Notes under the pieces: generated by a model
The model's input: only the letters and a program-made list of their open reading frames with translations
Database searches by the model: none
What the model was told of the DNA's origin: nothing
Source: Tricholoma matsutake
Taxonomy: Eukaryota; Basidiomycota; Agaricomycetes; Agaricales; Tricholomataceae
Direction of reading: 5' to 3'
Length of the DNA: 64,000 nt
Assembly (NCBI GenBank): GCA_026075535.2
Contig: AP026539.1
Coordinates: 8,680,001-8,744,000, forward strand
Position numbers and translations under genes: made by a program
Shown here: one piece after another, positions 1 through 12,000 of the stretch
Layout: each line of letters starts with the position of its first letter
How positions within the stretch are numbered: the first letter of the stretch is position 1

Positions 1-732
1 CCAATTATACCACTCATCCAATTTCTCTGGCATAGAAGGTAGTCGGTAGATAGACTTGAATAAGGAGGGATTTAATCCTGCTTTCAAAAACTCTACCAAT
101 GCGGCTTCTCCCATGTCCGTTTGCGAAGCTTCTGCTTTGAACTGCAAAATAAATTCATCCACCGTTAGGGAACCTTGGCGCATGGTCTTTAATTTAGCAT
201 TGGCTGTCACCTTTGGATTAGGGTCTCCAAACTGTGCCTCCAATCTCTCCAGAAATTCCTTGAAGGTTGCAAATGGTTTATTTCCCGCAGCAATTTGATT
301 AATAACCTCGTTTCTCCAGAACTGTGCTTTCCCCCCCTGAATGTATGAGAGAGCAAACATAATCCTAGACTCGGCTGTATGAAACTCAGGCTTCCTCCCA
401 TGGATGTACAATACTATAGAGCTGATGAAGGATTTTGTATTCTCCATGGTACCATCAAAGATTTGCGGGGGTGCATACTTAGGTAAGTGTGCTTTTCCAT
501 TTCCGGATTTCTCTGCTGTCTCATCCTCCTGCGATATCCACTCCACCATCTCCTCCATCTCATCATCTCTTTCTCCTATCGTCTCTGGCTGTACTTCCGC
601 TTGTCTGGGCTGTGATGCTGCCAATACTGACACTAATTGCAACATTTGTGCTGTGAGTGCATCAATTTTTGCCTCTAGTGCTGGTATGGGAACAGGATTA
701 GGACTGGGATTAGAAGTTGAAGGTTCGGACAT
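1..732 (-). CDS. Ty3/Gypsy Gag, partial (runs off the window)
   Basis: Reading the minus strand from an ATG at 732, an open frame of 244 codons runs without a stop to the window edge. It has an N-terminal coiled-coil-like stretch, an acidic linker, and a retrotransposon Gag core (motifs IFDGTMENTKSF, FALSYIQGGKAQFW, FLERLEAQFGDPNPK, FILQFKAEASQTDMGE). The same Gag occurs, disrupted, at 56710-58039 and 61594-61660, so this is a second copy of that Gypsy family (G2). The zinc knuckle and pol would lie to the left of the window. Unlike the other copy, this part has no premature stop and so looks younger. Family assignment is firm; intactness of the whole element is unknown. Confidence 0.85.
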   Translation of the reverse strand, partial: MSEPSTSNPSPNPVPIPALEAKIDALTAQMLQLVSVLAASQPRQAEVQPETIGERDDEMEEMVEWISQEDETAEKSGNGKAHLPKYAPPQIFDGTMENTKSFISSIVLYIHGRKPEFHTAESRIMFALSYIQGGKAQFWRNEVINQIAAGNKPFATFKEFLERLEAQFGDPNPKVTANAKLKTMRQGSLTVDEFILQFKAEASQTDMGEAALVEFLKAGLNPSLFKSIYRLPSMPEKLDEWYNW

Positions 733-1964
733 AATTGTAGAATCTGTGATGAATCACTTCTTTGACAAATTCAAAAAAAATTTCTTCAAGACCTCTCCAA
801 ATGTTTACAGGTCATGTGATAAGGTTTGTCGAGGTTCGTCAATCGTTTGTCATTCGTCAGGCGCCTATTTTGACACTTCGGATCAATAACCCTTCCAACA
901 GTGCCTGATCTCAGAGATAACACTGAATTTGGCTTGTAACTAAAATAGTCATCCGAATAGAGTAATGTAAATTGTAACTAAACCAGATCTGATCAGTTGT
1001 CTGGTTGCAGCTGTCCTAATGATGAGCGCTGCCTCTCGATCACTGGCAGTTGCAATGTAAGGTGAGGCCTGGCATTGGCTTACAAAAGAAAAGGTAGATT
1101 ACATATATACAAGTACTTCTGGCTCATGCCGAAAGGGTGAGTAATTGGATGTGGCGCAGTGAAACAATGACGTATGCGCAAGTAAGAGAAGGTGCACTGA
1201 TATGGGAAGTTGTGTTCTTCTGTTAGGGCAACACCCACTATCTGCCAGCTAAGACCATGTGGGTTCTCTCTACAAGAAGGGGGCAGGATCCGCACTCATG
1301 ATGGGGGAATTGATGGTTTTGATGTGAGGGGTTATTAATAGGTGAGTTTGTTGAGATAGGCCTTTCACACTGAAAACGTAGGTGGAATACCTAAGAGAAT
1401 ACAACTGGGGTCCCCTAGGCATATATTTAGGGTTTATATACTATGTTACACATATTGTACATTGTTGTTACCGACACACTCATACATGCACGTACATTTT
1501 GATGCATGCGAAATAAAATTCTCACACTATCAAAGTGTAGCATAATTTGGTGTCATGTAGCGTAATTCAACATAATAAAATAAAAATGAAATTTTATTAG
1601 GTAATGGGGTGGTTTCCTAACAAAAAGTAAGTTATTTTTTATTCACTATCAACAGAGGTTATGCATGTGGGGATGGCAGCCACAAAAGACAAACCCATTT
1701 ATCAGCAGACACTGCATTAGGGTCATTCACAGTAGATGAAAGTGCCGCTTTCTGGAGGCGATTTCAAGAGTGATTTCAAATTAGGAGATGTACATAAAAT
1801 CAAAATTTGAAACGACTGAAAGTGCTTTTTCAACTTTGATCAGCATAAAAAAACAGCTTGCCCAGTGCAATCACCTCAAGCGCTCTTTGAATTTGGCTGC
1901 ATGTGGCTCAATCACAATGCTTATAATTGATGGTTATCTATTGGCTCTCTGATGTAACAACCAC
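733..1964. other. Gap holding the leader and probable 5' LTR of the Gypsy at the window start
   Basis: No convincing gene is present. For the minus-strand Gag at 1-732 this stretch is the leader and probably the 5' LTR. A TATATAAACCC box on the minus strand near 1431-1441 could be the LTR promoter. I could not fix LTR ends, because the partner LTR lies outside the window. The right part, 1640-1795, is a dispersed repeat listed separately. Confidence 0.4.
1640..1795 (+). repeat. Half of a dispersed inverted-repeat element (order B-A')
   Basis: Two blocks here recur at 25379-25560. Block B (about 1652-1735) is in the same orientation there. Block A' (about 1730-1795, containing GTGCCGCTTTCTGGAGGC) is in the opposite orientation. 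Here the order is B then A'; there it is A then B. The simplest model is one foldback or MITE family of structure A-B-A', of which each locus keeps one end. No TSD was resolved. Confidence 0.4.
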
Positions 1965-2309
1965 ATGCCAACTAAGTCAGATCGCACCATGGCAGCAGAT
2001 ACTTTACATCAGGCCTTCTTAGTGAATCTGATAGCAGAGGCTGAGGCTCAACTTTATGAAGAAGGTTCTGAATCTGAATACTCCTCTAGTGCCTCAAGTC
2101 ATTCATCAGCAGACTCCAGCTTCTCCTCTTCCTCTGACGATGAGCCACTCCCTCAGACCAGTGAGGCCGTACTTGAGACTTTGGGGCAGCTATATTCAGA
2201 GCGTTACCTCAACTCACGAGAGGAAATCAACAAAGATGGCAGACAACTTCACCTCCTGCTTCATGATTATAAATTCAACCGAACTGAGATCTTCCATTCC
2301 TACCTCTGG
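1965..2309 (+). pseudogene. Harbinger-type (DDE_Tnp_4) transposase, 5' part, interrupted
   Basis: This is the first 115 codons of a Harbinger/PIF-type nuclease gene. It carries the family's usual N-terminus (DTLHQAFLVNLIAEAEAQLY), a Ser/Asp/Glu-rich linker, and the block LGQLYSERYLNSR. An ATG at 1989 (MAAD...) is the more usual start; an in-frame ATG also lies at 1965. The frame runs to codon TGG at 2307-2309 and then meets the first bases of an LTR, whose TGA ends it. The protein resumes at 22620 (IDPGCFDDLV...), so the two halves are one gene split by a 20-kb insertion. The transposase would cut and paste Harbinger elements; this copy is dead. Confidence 0.85.
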
Positions 2310-3494
2310 TGATAGGTTGTCTCCTTGGCTCAAAGGCCAATTCACCATTTCAACCATATTCTAATCACATCGGCTAACTCCTACGATGTCCCAGATGCAG
2401 TGCAACACAGTCTATCGATCGCAATATCATATTGACTGCATCGAAACATCACCAGCAACATCGATCATACCAAGAGCCCACATTGCACAACCTTAGGACT
2501 ACCCCAAAAGCACCTAAGATCCCTCTAAATGACCATCAAACATCCCCGATCAACTTCAAACAGCTGCGATCGCGATCAAACATTGTTGACCATTGTTGAC
2601 CATTGTCGAGCATTATCGATCGATATTGAGAGACTATGAGCGATATTGGGCACCACCTTTGTTATCTAAATGGTGGAAGACCATGTGCTAGGACATATTC
2701 CAACCCGTGCTCAAACCTGCTGATCATAGGTCAGCCTCATTCAAGTCCCTATCATGTACAGAACCCGCTGGACAGATTATTGTGAGACTTAGCGCAGTTG
2801 ATACACAAAGGACAGTCTCTTTTTAGTTCTTTCTCTTTATTACTCCTTCATCATATGATACATCTCTTTCTTCTTCGGATTCCAGTCTCCTTTTTGGCCT
2901 TGTGCCTTAACTCATATCTTTTGTCTCATGTTCTACACATGCTTCTTATACCTTTTTAGGAAGTTTCTTTTAAAACATATAAAACTCAGTAGTATCTACT
3001 GGAGAAGAACAAGAAATTGTCTTCACCTATTGTCTTGTATACAGTTCTAAGCATCCGATCAATCTTCTAAAAACAATCTAAGTCTCTACAAGTTTTCTCG
3101 ATCGACAAGAAACCTTGGCAATCATCATCATCCTAAATCTTCCTATGATCCTCTGATCGTTATCACTAGCAACCATTTCAACATGTCCTAGCCATCGACT
3201 ATAGTCTTCGTATACTTTCGACCTATTGAAAGGTCCTCGGAATTCACACTTCGACCATCGACAATAGAACTCGTTCACTGTCAATCTTGTCGATTGTCCT
3301 CGATATCAATTGATACTCGATCAACACCTTCATCTCCCATAGCACTACCTTCACGACTGGTACCAACTAGTTATCTACCCATAGGTTGGACCACGAACAT
3401 TCAGAATGACTTGCACCCTTCCTTGGACTCATCACAAATATCATTGATTGCCTCATCGGCAGTTTAGATGGTTTTCCCAGGTTGAGTATCATCA
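2310..3494 (+). repeat. 5' LTR of Gypsy element G1
   Basis: This 1,185-bp repeat begins TG and ends CA. Its partner is at 21423-22619. Where this copy reads CATTGTTGACCATTGTTGAC the other keeps CATCGTCGACCATTGTCAAC, and similar CG against TG/CA pairs recur along the repeat. The probable ancestor was rich in TCGA/CGAC motifs. Confidence 0.9.
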
Positions 3495-3498
3495 TTTT

Positions 3499-3515
3499 TG
3501 GAGCCTACCGCGAGG
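3499..3515 (+). promoter_or_regulatory. Candidate primer-binding site of G1
   Basis: Four bases after the 5' LTR the sequence TGGAGCCTACCGCGAGG begins with the TGG expected opposite a tRNA 3' CCA end. The position and first three bases are right. I cannot name the tRNA, so this is only a candidate. Confidence 0.45.
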
Positions 3516-3532
3516 GTTTCTGAATCATTTCA

Positions 3533-5334
3533 TTGTCAGACCAACCTTGGCTTCCTCAGCTTAGGCCAACACAAGCGAGAAACCTTCATATCGATACTCA
3601 CCATGCCTTCGAATCTCTTGAACAATTGGGAGACATTCTAATTCCAGTTTCCAAAGCAGAATCTACTCATCGTAGACTATTTCCTTCACCTATCTCATTG
3701 CCTTCCACATCATCATCTACTTCTTCGTCCTCATCATCAACCTCTTTGTTCATCCTTCCAACAACTTTGACACATCTACCATCCTTTACACAAGTCTTAA
3801 CCCCTACCCCTAGAGTCATCGCACTCATGACTACCCAAACCGCGATGCCAGCTTGTGGGCACTTGACCACTCTGAAGTTCGACCCTACTCAGCCTCGAGA
3901 GCTCCAACAATACTTCAAAGAGCTTGAACTATTATTCCCAAACTGTGGCATCACTGAATCGAATCTGGTGAAGAAACACACTTGTCGCTACCTCAACATT
4001 GACTCTTCCAAACTCTGGGAATCACTTCCAGAGTATCAGCCTGGCACATCATTCAACGAATTTCGAACAGCAGTACATAAACTCTATCCCGGCTCGGAAG
4101 ATGATCGCAAGTGGAGCATATCAGACATGGACAAATTAGTGGGAGAACAGCTACGTGTTGGGATATTTGACACAAGCGATCTAGGAATGTATTATCGTGC
4201 ATTCTACAACATTACTCACTTTCTGCGAGCAAAGAATAGGATCTCGGAAGCCAAGCAAAGCAGAGCTTATGTTTGAGGATTCCAACCCGGCTTATGGACT
4301 CGAATTGCTCGATGACTCAAACTCAAATTCCCTGACCATTATCCTGACGATCCATATCCACTCAACGACATTCACAATGCGGCAAAATTCGTACTAGCAG
4401 GCTCCAACACATTGAACTCAGTAATCCACCAATCGACCTCTTCATCGCACTCAACATTGAACGTCGGAAATATGGTCACCTCGTCACCTGGAACTATTAT
4501 GATTAAAACCAAAGATCTAAACACAATGTTTGAACAATTTGCTAGCACCATCGCTATCCATATTGCAGGTACTAAAAATCCTCACACTAATTTGGCAGAC
4601 AGACAGGCACATATCGACACACTCCTCTGCATATTTTGTGGTTTATCGGGACATTTTATTCCTGACTGTATGGTTTGTCAGTCATACTTGAACAAAGGGA
4701 AGTGTAAGCAAAACGCAGAAGGAAAGATTGTACTTCCAAATGGACAATTCACCCCTCGAAGTATTCCTGGCAGGTTTATCAAGGAACACATTGACGAATG
4801 GTGGAAATGCAACCCAGATGCAACCCCGGCAGCTACACTCTTATTCAGCATTGCACCAACGGCACCTTCGACTTCGACTAATTCAACCTCGGCTGTGATC
4901 ACTTTGATAACAGAGTCCAACGCCGTTTCTACATCGGGATTGGGAACGAAAGGCATTTATCATAATTCGACATTGACCGCTGACTCTGAAGATAGAATAG
5001 CAGCTCTCGAGCACGAAATATTTGCGCTTTGAAGTGGTCGACCATTTTCACGTCCAAACAAAGAGGTTCAAAATTTGGTTCCAGCCACGACAACCCCCGT
5101 CCCTGCATCGTCAATGTCTACTGCTCCAGTCCCAGCACCCTCGACATTTTGCCACCACATGAAAGGAACTTCACTGGTGCATTGAAGGGTAAGGAACAAG
5201 ACGGACCATTGTATGCGACACAGGCACCAGTACAGAACGAGAAAATGGCACACAATATCTTTGCATGCTCGATGAAGATGCCGATCATCACGCTGACATC
5301 TGAAGAACTACTCTTGCTTTCACCCGAGGTTTGA
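3533..5334 (+). pseudogene. G1 Gag with zinc-knuckle-like region
   Basis: The frame gives a Ser/Thr-rich N-terminus, then the Gag core of a basidiomycete Gypsy family (FDPTQPRELQQYFKELELLF, then WESLPEYQPGTSFNEF, YPGSEDDRKWS, MYYRAF). A Cys/His region (CIFCGLSGHFIPDC) follows, and the block LPNGQFTPRSIPGRF. The frame is stopped by TGA at 4274, 4313, 5030 and 5332, each where relatives have arginine (AYV*GFQPGLW, IAR*LKLK, FAL*SGRP, PEV*TKWR). Indels scramble the Pro/Thr-rich part at about 5080-5250. No ATG lies at the expected start; TTG at 3533 stands in its place. Gag would form the particle that packages element RNA. Confidence 0.85.
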
Positions 5335-5397
5335 ACAAAATGGAGAGAACAGGTCACACTGAAATGAGTCCCACAATCCGGAAACAATGCAACAAAC

Positions 5398-5910
5398 ATG
5401 TTTAGTCCTGACATGATTATTGTGCCTGACCTGTACGAGACCTATATTAGCAGTCTCCGACCCGGTGAAATCCCTCAGCCTTTTGTTGTCGCTAAAGAAA
5501 CTTCATCAATTAGATCAGTTATTATGGATGTCCATGGTAACAACCAGGTAGAAAGTGTCGTCGATCCCGGTTCCTCGATCATATCGATGGCCGAAGATGT
5601 TTGCCACAAACTCAGTCTAGCATACGACTCCTTGATTAGCCTTCCAATGCAGTCTGCCAATGGGACTGTGGATGAAACACTCAGCTTAGCACCCAACGTG
5701 CCCTGTGATCTCGGTGGAATCACCATATACATGCAGATACATGTTATTCGGGACCCAGCTTACGATATTCTACTCGGATGACCTTTCGATGTCTTAACGG
5801 AAAGCATCATTAGAAACTATTGGAATGAAGCCCAAACCATCACGATATGCGATCCTAACTCAACTCGGACCGCTACCATTCCCTCGATACCTCGATCGCA
5901 CCATCGTCAA
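5398..5910 (+). pseudogene. G1 retroviral-type aspartic protease
   Basis: The frame shows a pepsin-like retroelement protease: the active-site loop is VDPGSSIISM (DPGS in place of the commoner DTGA/DSGA), followed by LPMQSANGTVDETL and the flap-distal block HVIRDPAYDILLG. TGA at 5779 interrupts the nearly invariant ILLG-R-PFDV motif, so CGA has become TGA. After it the frame continues with FDVLTESIIRNYW to about 5910. The protease would cut the Gag-Pol polyprotein. It is in the same frame as the upstream Gag and downstream RT, with decay between them. Confidence 0.85.
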
Positions 5911-6207
5911 AAAGTAGTTTGTGAGGATTTTCAGCGTTAGAGAATGAAATTTCGGAACAGTGCACTTTCATCATCTTGTTCCACTCTTCTGACTTCTCTA
6001 TATTTATCGAGCGCACTGCAAATATCCCCGAAATCGACTCCTCTGAAGAATTATCTGCAACACTTTCTGACCTATATTTATCTGCATATGACAATTTCCA
6101 CATTCCTAGAAATGCCTCAATGGTGTTTATACCTATGCAAACTTCTTCATCATATGTTTCCCCTTCCTCAGTTATTTCCAACAATTGCCATTCTAGTTAT
6201 TTATTGA

Positions 6208-7828
6208 TGAAGAAAAAGTATAAACCAGTCGCACAGAAGGTCCATCCAATTGTGGCCAGACTACCTGATCAATTTCAAATTATTCGACCCATCGAGGGTG
6301 ATCCCCTCAAAGACATGCCTCCACTAAATCCCCATCCTCCAATATTCAAACCAACTCCCCAATATAACCTCAAATGCAAAAATATTGTCAATCAAAATCA
6401 TCCAGGCGATTTATTATGGCCTCAAGAATGAGACCTCATGCATGACTTCATTCAAAACCAGCAAGTGGGGTTCGCATGGGCGGGAAATAAACAAGGAAGG
6501 TTTCGACCAGATTTCTTCCCCCCTATCGAGTTCCCAGTTGTCCCTCACACTCCTTGGGTCAAACACAATATCCCCATACTGCCTGGTTTGTATGAGCAGA
6601 TTTGCGAGATGCTGAAAAAGAAGATCAAAGCAGGAGTCTACAAGTCGTTGAACTTGTCATACTGATCGTGATGGTTTTGCGTTGTGAAGAAAGATGCAAA
6701 ATCACTCCGAATAGTCCACAGTCTTGAGCTGCTAAACCAAGTTACAATTCAGCACTCAGGCATCATCCTGATCCCCAAGCATTTAGCCAAACAGTTTGGA
6801 GGACACGCTTGAGGTGGAATGTTGGATTTATATGTTGCATTCAATGAAAGGCTCATATCTGAATCCTCTCGAGATCTAATGACTTTCCAGACCCCATTCG
6901 GTGCACTTTGAATCGTCACCCTACCGATGGGTTGGACAAACTCAGTTCCGATCCTACACAACGATGTCACTTTCACCCTACAACCCAAGGTCCCTCACAT
7001 CACGATCCCTTATATCGATGACACACCAGTGAAGGGTCCGAAATCAGAATATCGAACGATCAGTGGGTCTTATGAAATGATCACCAACAACTCAGGCATT
7101 TGACGATTCATATGGGAGCATTTTGAGAACTTGAATCACATCGTCTAGCGCATGAAGTATTGTGGTGGGATGTTCTCAGGACCAAAATTATTTGCTTGTG
7201 TCCCCGAAATAATTGTTTTAGGTCATCAATGCAATATTCAAGGCTGAATGGCTGACCCGATGCATATCGATAAGATTCAGAAGTGGGGTCCGTGTTGTAC
7301 GCTCACAGAAGTTAAGGCATTCTTAGGAATGATTGGAATGTGCCCTTCAAATTCAGCCCATCTCAGGTAGCAGTGCAAGAAGACCTCAAGCATGTGCTCC
7401 TAAACTTGCCAGCGATTCGAGCCATCAACTATACCTCGAATGCCCCAGTAATCCTTGCAGTCGACACATCAAGCATCGCTATCGGCTATTTCCTAGCGCA
7501 ATGCAACCACAATAACCCTCAAAGACGATACTACAGTCGATTCGGCTCGATCACACTCAATGACTGCGAATCCCGGTTTTTGCAACCAAAACTCGAACTT
7601 TATGGTCTATATCGAGCCCTTGGGGCACTTTGTTTATATTTGATAGGGGGACGAAACCTTATTGTCGAGGTCAATGCGAGGTATATCAAAGGCATGCTCT
7701 CAAATCCCAATATTGTGCCTAGCGCTAGCATCAACCGATGGATCATTTCCATTCTAACCTTCCACTTCATGCTAGTTCATGTTGTAGGTACACACCATGG
7801 GCTGGATGGTCTTTCGCAATGTCCTTGA
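6208..7828 (+). pseudogene. G1 reverse transcriptase and RNase H
   Basis: The order is a linker, the RT palm and fingers (DLMTFQTPFGAL, VTLPMGWTNSVPI, catalytic YIDD near 7010), the connection (VKAFLGMIGM), then RNase H (AVDTSSIAIGYFLAQ, an LYGLYRALG helix, EVNARYIKGML, GLDGLSQ). At least nine in-frame TGAs fall where the family has arginine, for example at 6429, 6663 and 6669 and in HA*GGMLDLYV, GAL*IVTLP, GI*RFIWEH and QG*MADP. One TAG replaces glutamine (IV*RMKYCGG). Copying RNA to cDNA is the known role; this copy cannot do it. Confidence 0.88.
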
Positions 7829-7973
7829 CAAACCAAAGACAATGATGTCGAAGTAGAAGAAGAATTTGGCAACTGGATTGACAAATTACATGGTTTCATT
7901 CACCAAATCAACCCAGTTTCGATTTGACCTTTCCCCACTCATGTGACATATCTGACTTTCGCCCAAGCCTCAG

Positions 7974-7994
7974 ATTTCAGTAAGGGGGAGGATG
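7974..7994 (+). promoter_or_regulatory. Central polypurine tract of G1 (candidate)
   Basis: These 21 bases, with core TTTCAGTAAGGGGGAGGAT, are identical to 21404-21424, the tract abutting the 3' LTR. The copy lies between RNase H and integrase and also encodes FSKGED in pol. A second polypurine tract inside pol is known from lentiviruses and from Ty1, where it starts an extra plus strand. Identity is seen; function is inferred. Confidence 0.65.
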
Positions 7995-8539
7995 TTTTAT
8001 ATGAAGACATACCTTGATCGGACAAAGCAAAGAAAGAAGACGAATGATTACTGCTTGTTCATAGATGGTTAGACGATATGGTGCAACCCCCAAATCTATC
8101 AGACACCGAGTATGCTACCTTTGTGTGATATTGCACCGAGTTCTTCATAGATTCCGGAAAACTATGGCGAAAAGATTGTCATGGAGAACACAAGATAGTC
8201 GCAATTCCAGACCATCACATCAATATTATCCAGTTGTTGCACGACCATATCAGCCACAAAATGATCTTCACCATGAAGTCTCACGTCGCACTACGATTCT
8301 GGTGGCCCAACCTGAAAGCCAATATTGCATGGTACATCTGAATGTGCCACTACTGTCAGTTGCGACAAACTCAAAATCTTCTTATTCCACCAATCGTTGC
8401 CACCCCCGCCCCTCTATTCAGAAAAGTCTACATTGACACAATGCACATGCTGCCTTCTGGTGGATATCGCTATATAGTACAAGGTCAATGTTCGATATTG
8501 TACTGGCTGGAGTTCAGGATGCTTCACAATGACACAGCA

Positions 8540-8547
8540 AAGACCAT
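8540..8547. repeat. Target-site duplication of the KDZ element, left copy
   Basis: AAGACCAT here and GAGACCAT at 18730-18737 match in seven of eight bases. Both lie directly outside the inverted repeats. An 8-bp duplication is what Zisupton/KDZ-type transposons produce. Confidence 0.85.
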
Positions 8548-8830
8548 GAGTTGTGGCTGGCATTATTGTTAACAATCTATTGGTGCTAGTCGATAGGCCA
8601 TTGTGCACAGTACCAATGGTTTTATTACAATGACATTGTAATAGATATCTGATAGATGTAGTAGATGTTATTGTTAATGATTGTTGATGATTGTAGATGG
8701 TACCACAACCAATTGTAATACATTGTTAATGATACTGGCAGGCATTGTTAATCATTGTAAATGGTACTGGCACCCATTGTAATACATTGTTAATCATTGT
8801 AAATGGTACTGCCACCCATTGTAATACATT
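8548..8830 (+). repeat. Left terminal inverted repeat of the KDZ element
   Basis: From GGCATTATTGTTAACAATCT onward, about 280 bp is nearly the exact reverse complement of 18445-18729. Only the outer 13 bases have drifted. From 8740 to 9030 it passes into about seven subterminal copies of a 50-60-bp motif ending GTAAATGGTACTG, a likely transposase-binding array. Confidence 0.88.
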
Positions 8831-9035
8831 GTTAATCATTGTAAATGGTACTGGGGCCCATTGTTAATCATTGTAAATGGTACTGCCACCCATTGTAATA
8901 CATTGTTAATCATTGTAAATGGTACTGGGGCCCATTGTTAATAATTGTAAATGGTACTGGCATCCATTGTAATCCATTGTTAATCATTGTAAATGGTACT
9001 GGGGCCTATTGCTAATGGTAAATCATATTGTTAAC
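8740..9035 (+). repeat. Subterminal tandem repeats of the KDZ element
   Basis: The unit is CATTGTAATACATTG then TTAATCATTGTAAATGGTACTG, followed by a variable GGCACCC, CCACCC or GGGGCCC. There are about seven copies here and about four in reverse orientation at 18425-18560. Asymmetric subterminal arrays are common transposase-binding sites. Confidence 0.8.
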
Positions 9036-9041
9036 TCAACA

Positions 9042-12000
9042 TCAGTCATCTAATTCAAATGGATCATAATTGTCATCCTTTTCAACTTCTTCATCCTCCA
9101 TCTCATCCTCATCCTCTTCATCCTCCTTCTGATTGCTTGATCCATTACTTTCTGGATTATTCATAGTCTTGGATTTCAAGGGACCTATTGCATTAAAATT
9201 TTTATCAGTGATCAAATGGCTATACCAATGACCCCATTCTGTTTCCATCTTGTTTGCTTGCATATAAGGCAGCCATGCCTTTGCAAAGCTCTCAGCAAAA
9301 GCTTTGCAAAAAAATGCTTGCTTTTGTGCATATGCAGTAACTCCATGGATAATGGAATTTTCAGCTGTGAGAGGACCAGGCTCAAGCTGAAGCCACCAGG
9401 ATGCCTTCCACTCATAATATACAATCGTTCGGCGCATTTCCTCCTTGAGTAGCTCAACCTCCTCCTCCCACTGCATCTTTCTTAGACCACTCTACATGCA
9501 TCCAAAATCTCCTCTGAGGCCTCCACTTCAGTCTCTGTTGCTGGCCTTGGCACCAGCCAAATCCATGAGATTTCAAAGTGGCCTTTGCTCGTGTCCAGTG
9601 CATCAGACATCTCCATAGAAAAATCCATCCTCCCTGGTCCACAAACATCAGACTTCTTAAGCTCCTTTAGTCTAGAATTCCATTCACCCATTGGATCAGC
9701 TGCAAGCAAGCAAGTATGTGCAACAGAGTAGCACAGCATTGAAAGTTTTATATGATGGTTGAACCAATTGAACAAGGTGCGCATCCGAGTATTTGGGCGG
9801 TTTCCAGTTCCACTGATGTTGACTTTTTTAAATTGCCAGAAGCCTGAGATAAGATGCAGATAATGCTGTATATCAGCTAAAGCATCCTCAGCTTGGGCAA
9901 TGTGCAAGCGGACTTCACACAATAGACATTTAGCAAAAGCCAGAGAAGGTTGCTGATTTGGTAGAAGTGATGAGGGAAGGAATAATGGAATGGCCTCAGC
10001 TGTGAGTGATTCTTTGCTTGATTGTACCTCTGATAAAAGATTGGTATAAACCACTGTAACAAGATAACCAGTTGAAGGAAGATAGGCCAATTGGACCTCT
10101 TGCCAAAGATTGATATGCATCATAAGAGTGCGCTGCTTTTCTTCTAAATCTGCCAGCTGGGTTTGTGTCTTGTACTTTTTTAAAACTTTGATATCATATG
10201 TGATAATGCATCTTGAATCAAACAAGTTAGAGAAGATATTCGCCAAACAAATTAAAATTGCATACTGCCATTCTTCAAGTTCTAGTCCAGTTGTAAGAAA
10301 AGTTGTTAAACTTATCTCATGAGTTGCAACTTCTCCCAGAGCAGCTGAAGTTGAATCTTCTTTGGCGAGTTCAAGCCGCACATCTTGTAAAGTAGTGCTT
10401 GCTGAAATAACATTAAAAACCTTATTGCAAGAAGACAAATTTCTACTTACATTGTCCTGGTTCCAAATATAGATTTGGTTTTGAATGGTCTTCCTTCCAA
10501 ATATTAATCATTGCTTGCCAAGCAGTAATCGTAGCTGGTTGGAAAGTTGCTGAAAATTGATCAAACAGCTGCTGGTGCTTTTCATGCATTACAACTGCCT
10601 TTTTTAAGTGGCATAAAAATTCTTGACCTATTATAAATATGGTAATAGCTTATTGAAGGAACACACAAAAAAAAAAAAACTCACAGAAAACAAGTATTCT
10701 CCGAAAATTCAAACCACCCCATTGATCATTCAAAGTCTCATGATGGGCACCTGGACCCATCTCCCATGTACTTGGACCCAAAGGATTAGTCCTAGCCCAT
10801 GTACTCTCAACTTCTTCACCACAAGTACGCCCAACTCCATCCTGAAAGCCAAGTCCAAAATCTGCCTGACAATCAGGACCATGAGCATTGATATGCCAAC
10901 TAGGGACTCCAAACTCGATAATAGCTCCTTTACTCAGCTGCAGCTCTGGTGAAAACTTGGACATCTGTTGGTCAAATTTTTTGGAGTATTGGCATCCAAT
11001 ATCATAAGTCAAAACAATGCAGGAAAAGGCTTCTCCCTTGATTGACAATAAGATTACATAGTCAATATTGCAGAATCTATTGGACATTCAACATCCATTC
11101 AACAAATAATAATTATAGTGCACTATACCGTTCTCCTTTTTGCAGATCGCCAACTCCATTTCTTCAAATAAGACCATGGCAGGGACAAATAACAAGTATA
11201 ACACCAGTAACCTTGTATCCTGGTGTAGAACGAATAGCTGCCCGCACCAATGCATCATGCTCTGACTGACATGTGTTAATCTTGGCAGATATTAGATCCA
11301 CTATAAAACTGGCATCACACACACATACCTCTAGCTGGTCAATAAAGTTTCTGATAAATGCTTGATAGTCTTCTTCCTCAACAAAATATGCCCACCCAGG
11401 AGCAAGTTCTGGATCATTTATTCCATGCTCCTTCAATCACAGTTTAAAGTTTCCATCAACTGCCAGAAATTGTGTATACAAATATCTACAAGTCATATAT
11501 TAGGGCTGAATCACCATTGAGAATAGTGCTTACTGCTTTGGATCTGCGACATTCCAATTATCAGGTAGGTTTCATCCAGGATGGGGGCAGGCAGGACATT
11601 CGATAGCCAGTTCACCATGTGAAGTTGACAAGGCACCTTCAGAACAATGTCCGTGGCCTGATCATTTGAGCATTAGAAGATGGCGCCATATGTGAATAGC
11701 CTGTTGGAACTCAGATAGGCAATTCTAAAAAGGAACTTACAATAAGCATGGCATAATCATCATTAGAAAATCAAAACTGACAGGAGTTTGCTCAAGCTCA
11801 AGACTATCTGTGAGGTGAAGGACTGTGTGGCAAAAGTCATATGCATTTACTTTGCCTTGTAGAGTCAACTCATGGTAGAAATTGAGACAGCGAAAGGTAA
11901 AGGCATTTTGGGGCCGATTAAATGTTGCTGGAAACCACCCTGCTTGTAAAAGCTGTATATGACGAGGGACAATTCCATTTTGGCAGCAGTCACAGAAGTC

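Larger units (their letters stand above)
7850..8547 (+). pseudogene. G1 integrase, N-terminal half, cut by the KDZ insertion
   Basis: After RNase H the frame gives a linker, a zinc-binding HHCC-type region (CHYCQLRQTQNLL supplies the CxxC), and the start of the catalytic core with the first acidic residue in YIDTMHMLPSGG. It stops at NDTAKT because the KDZ element enters after base 8547. The other half begins at 18738 (IGNWIFKEI). Joining the halves with one copy of the 8-bp target gives an uninterrupted AKTIGNWIF. Confidence 0.87.

Noticed and set aside
404..889. 161-codon plus-strand frame
   Set aside because: It is antisense to a clear Gag frame on the minus strand that continues to the window edge.
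3533..8547. Host gene cluster with many short genes
   Set aside because: The fragments are one Gypsy gag-pol broken by stops. Their order and motifs are those of Gag, protease, RT, RNase H and integrase.
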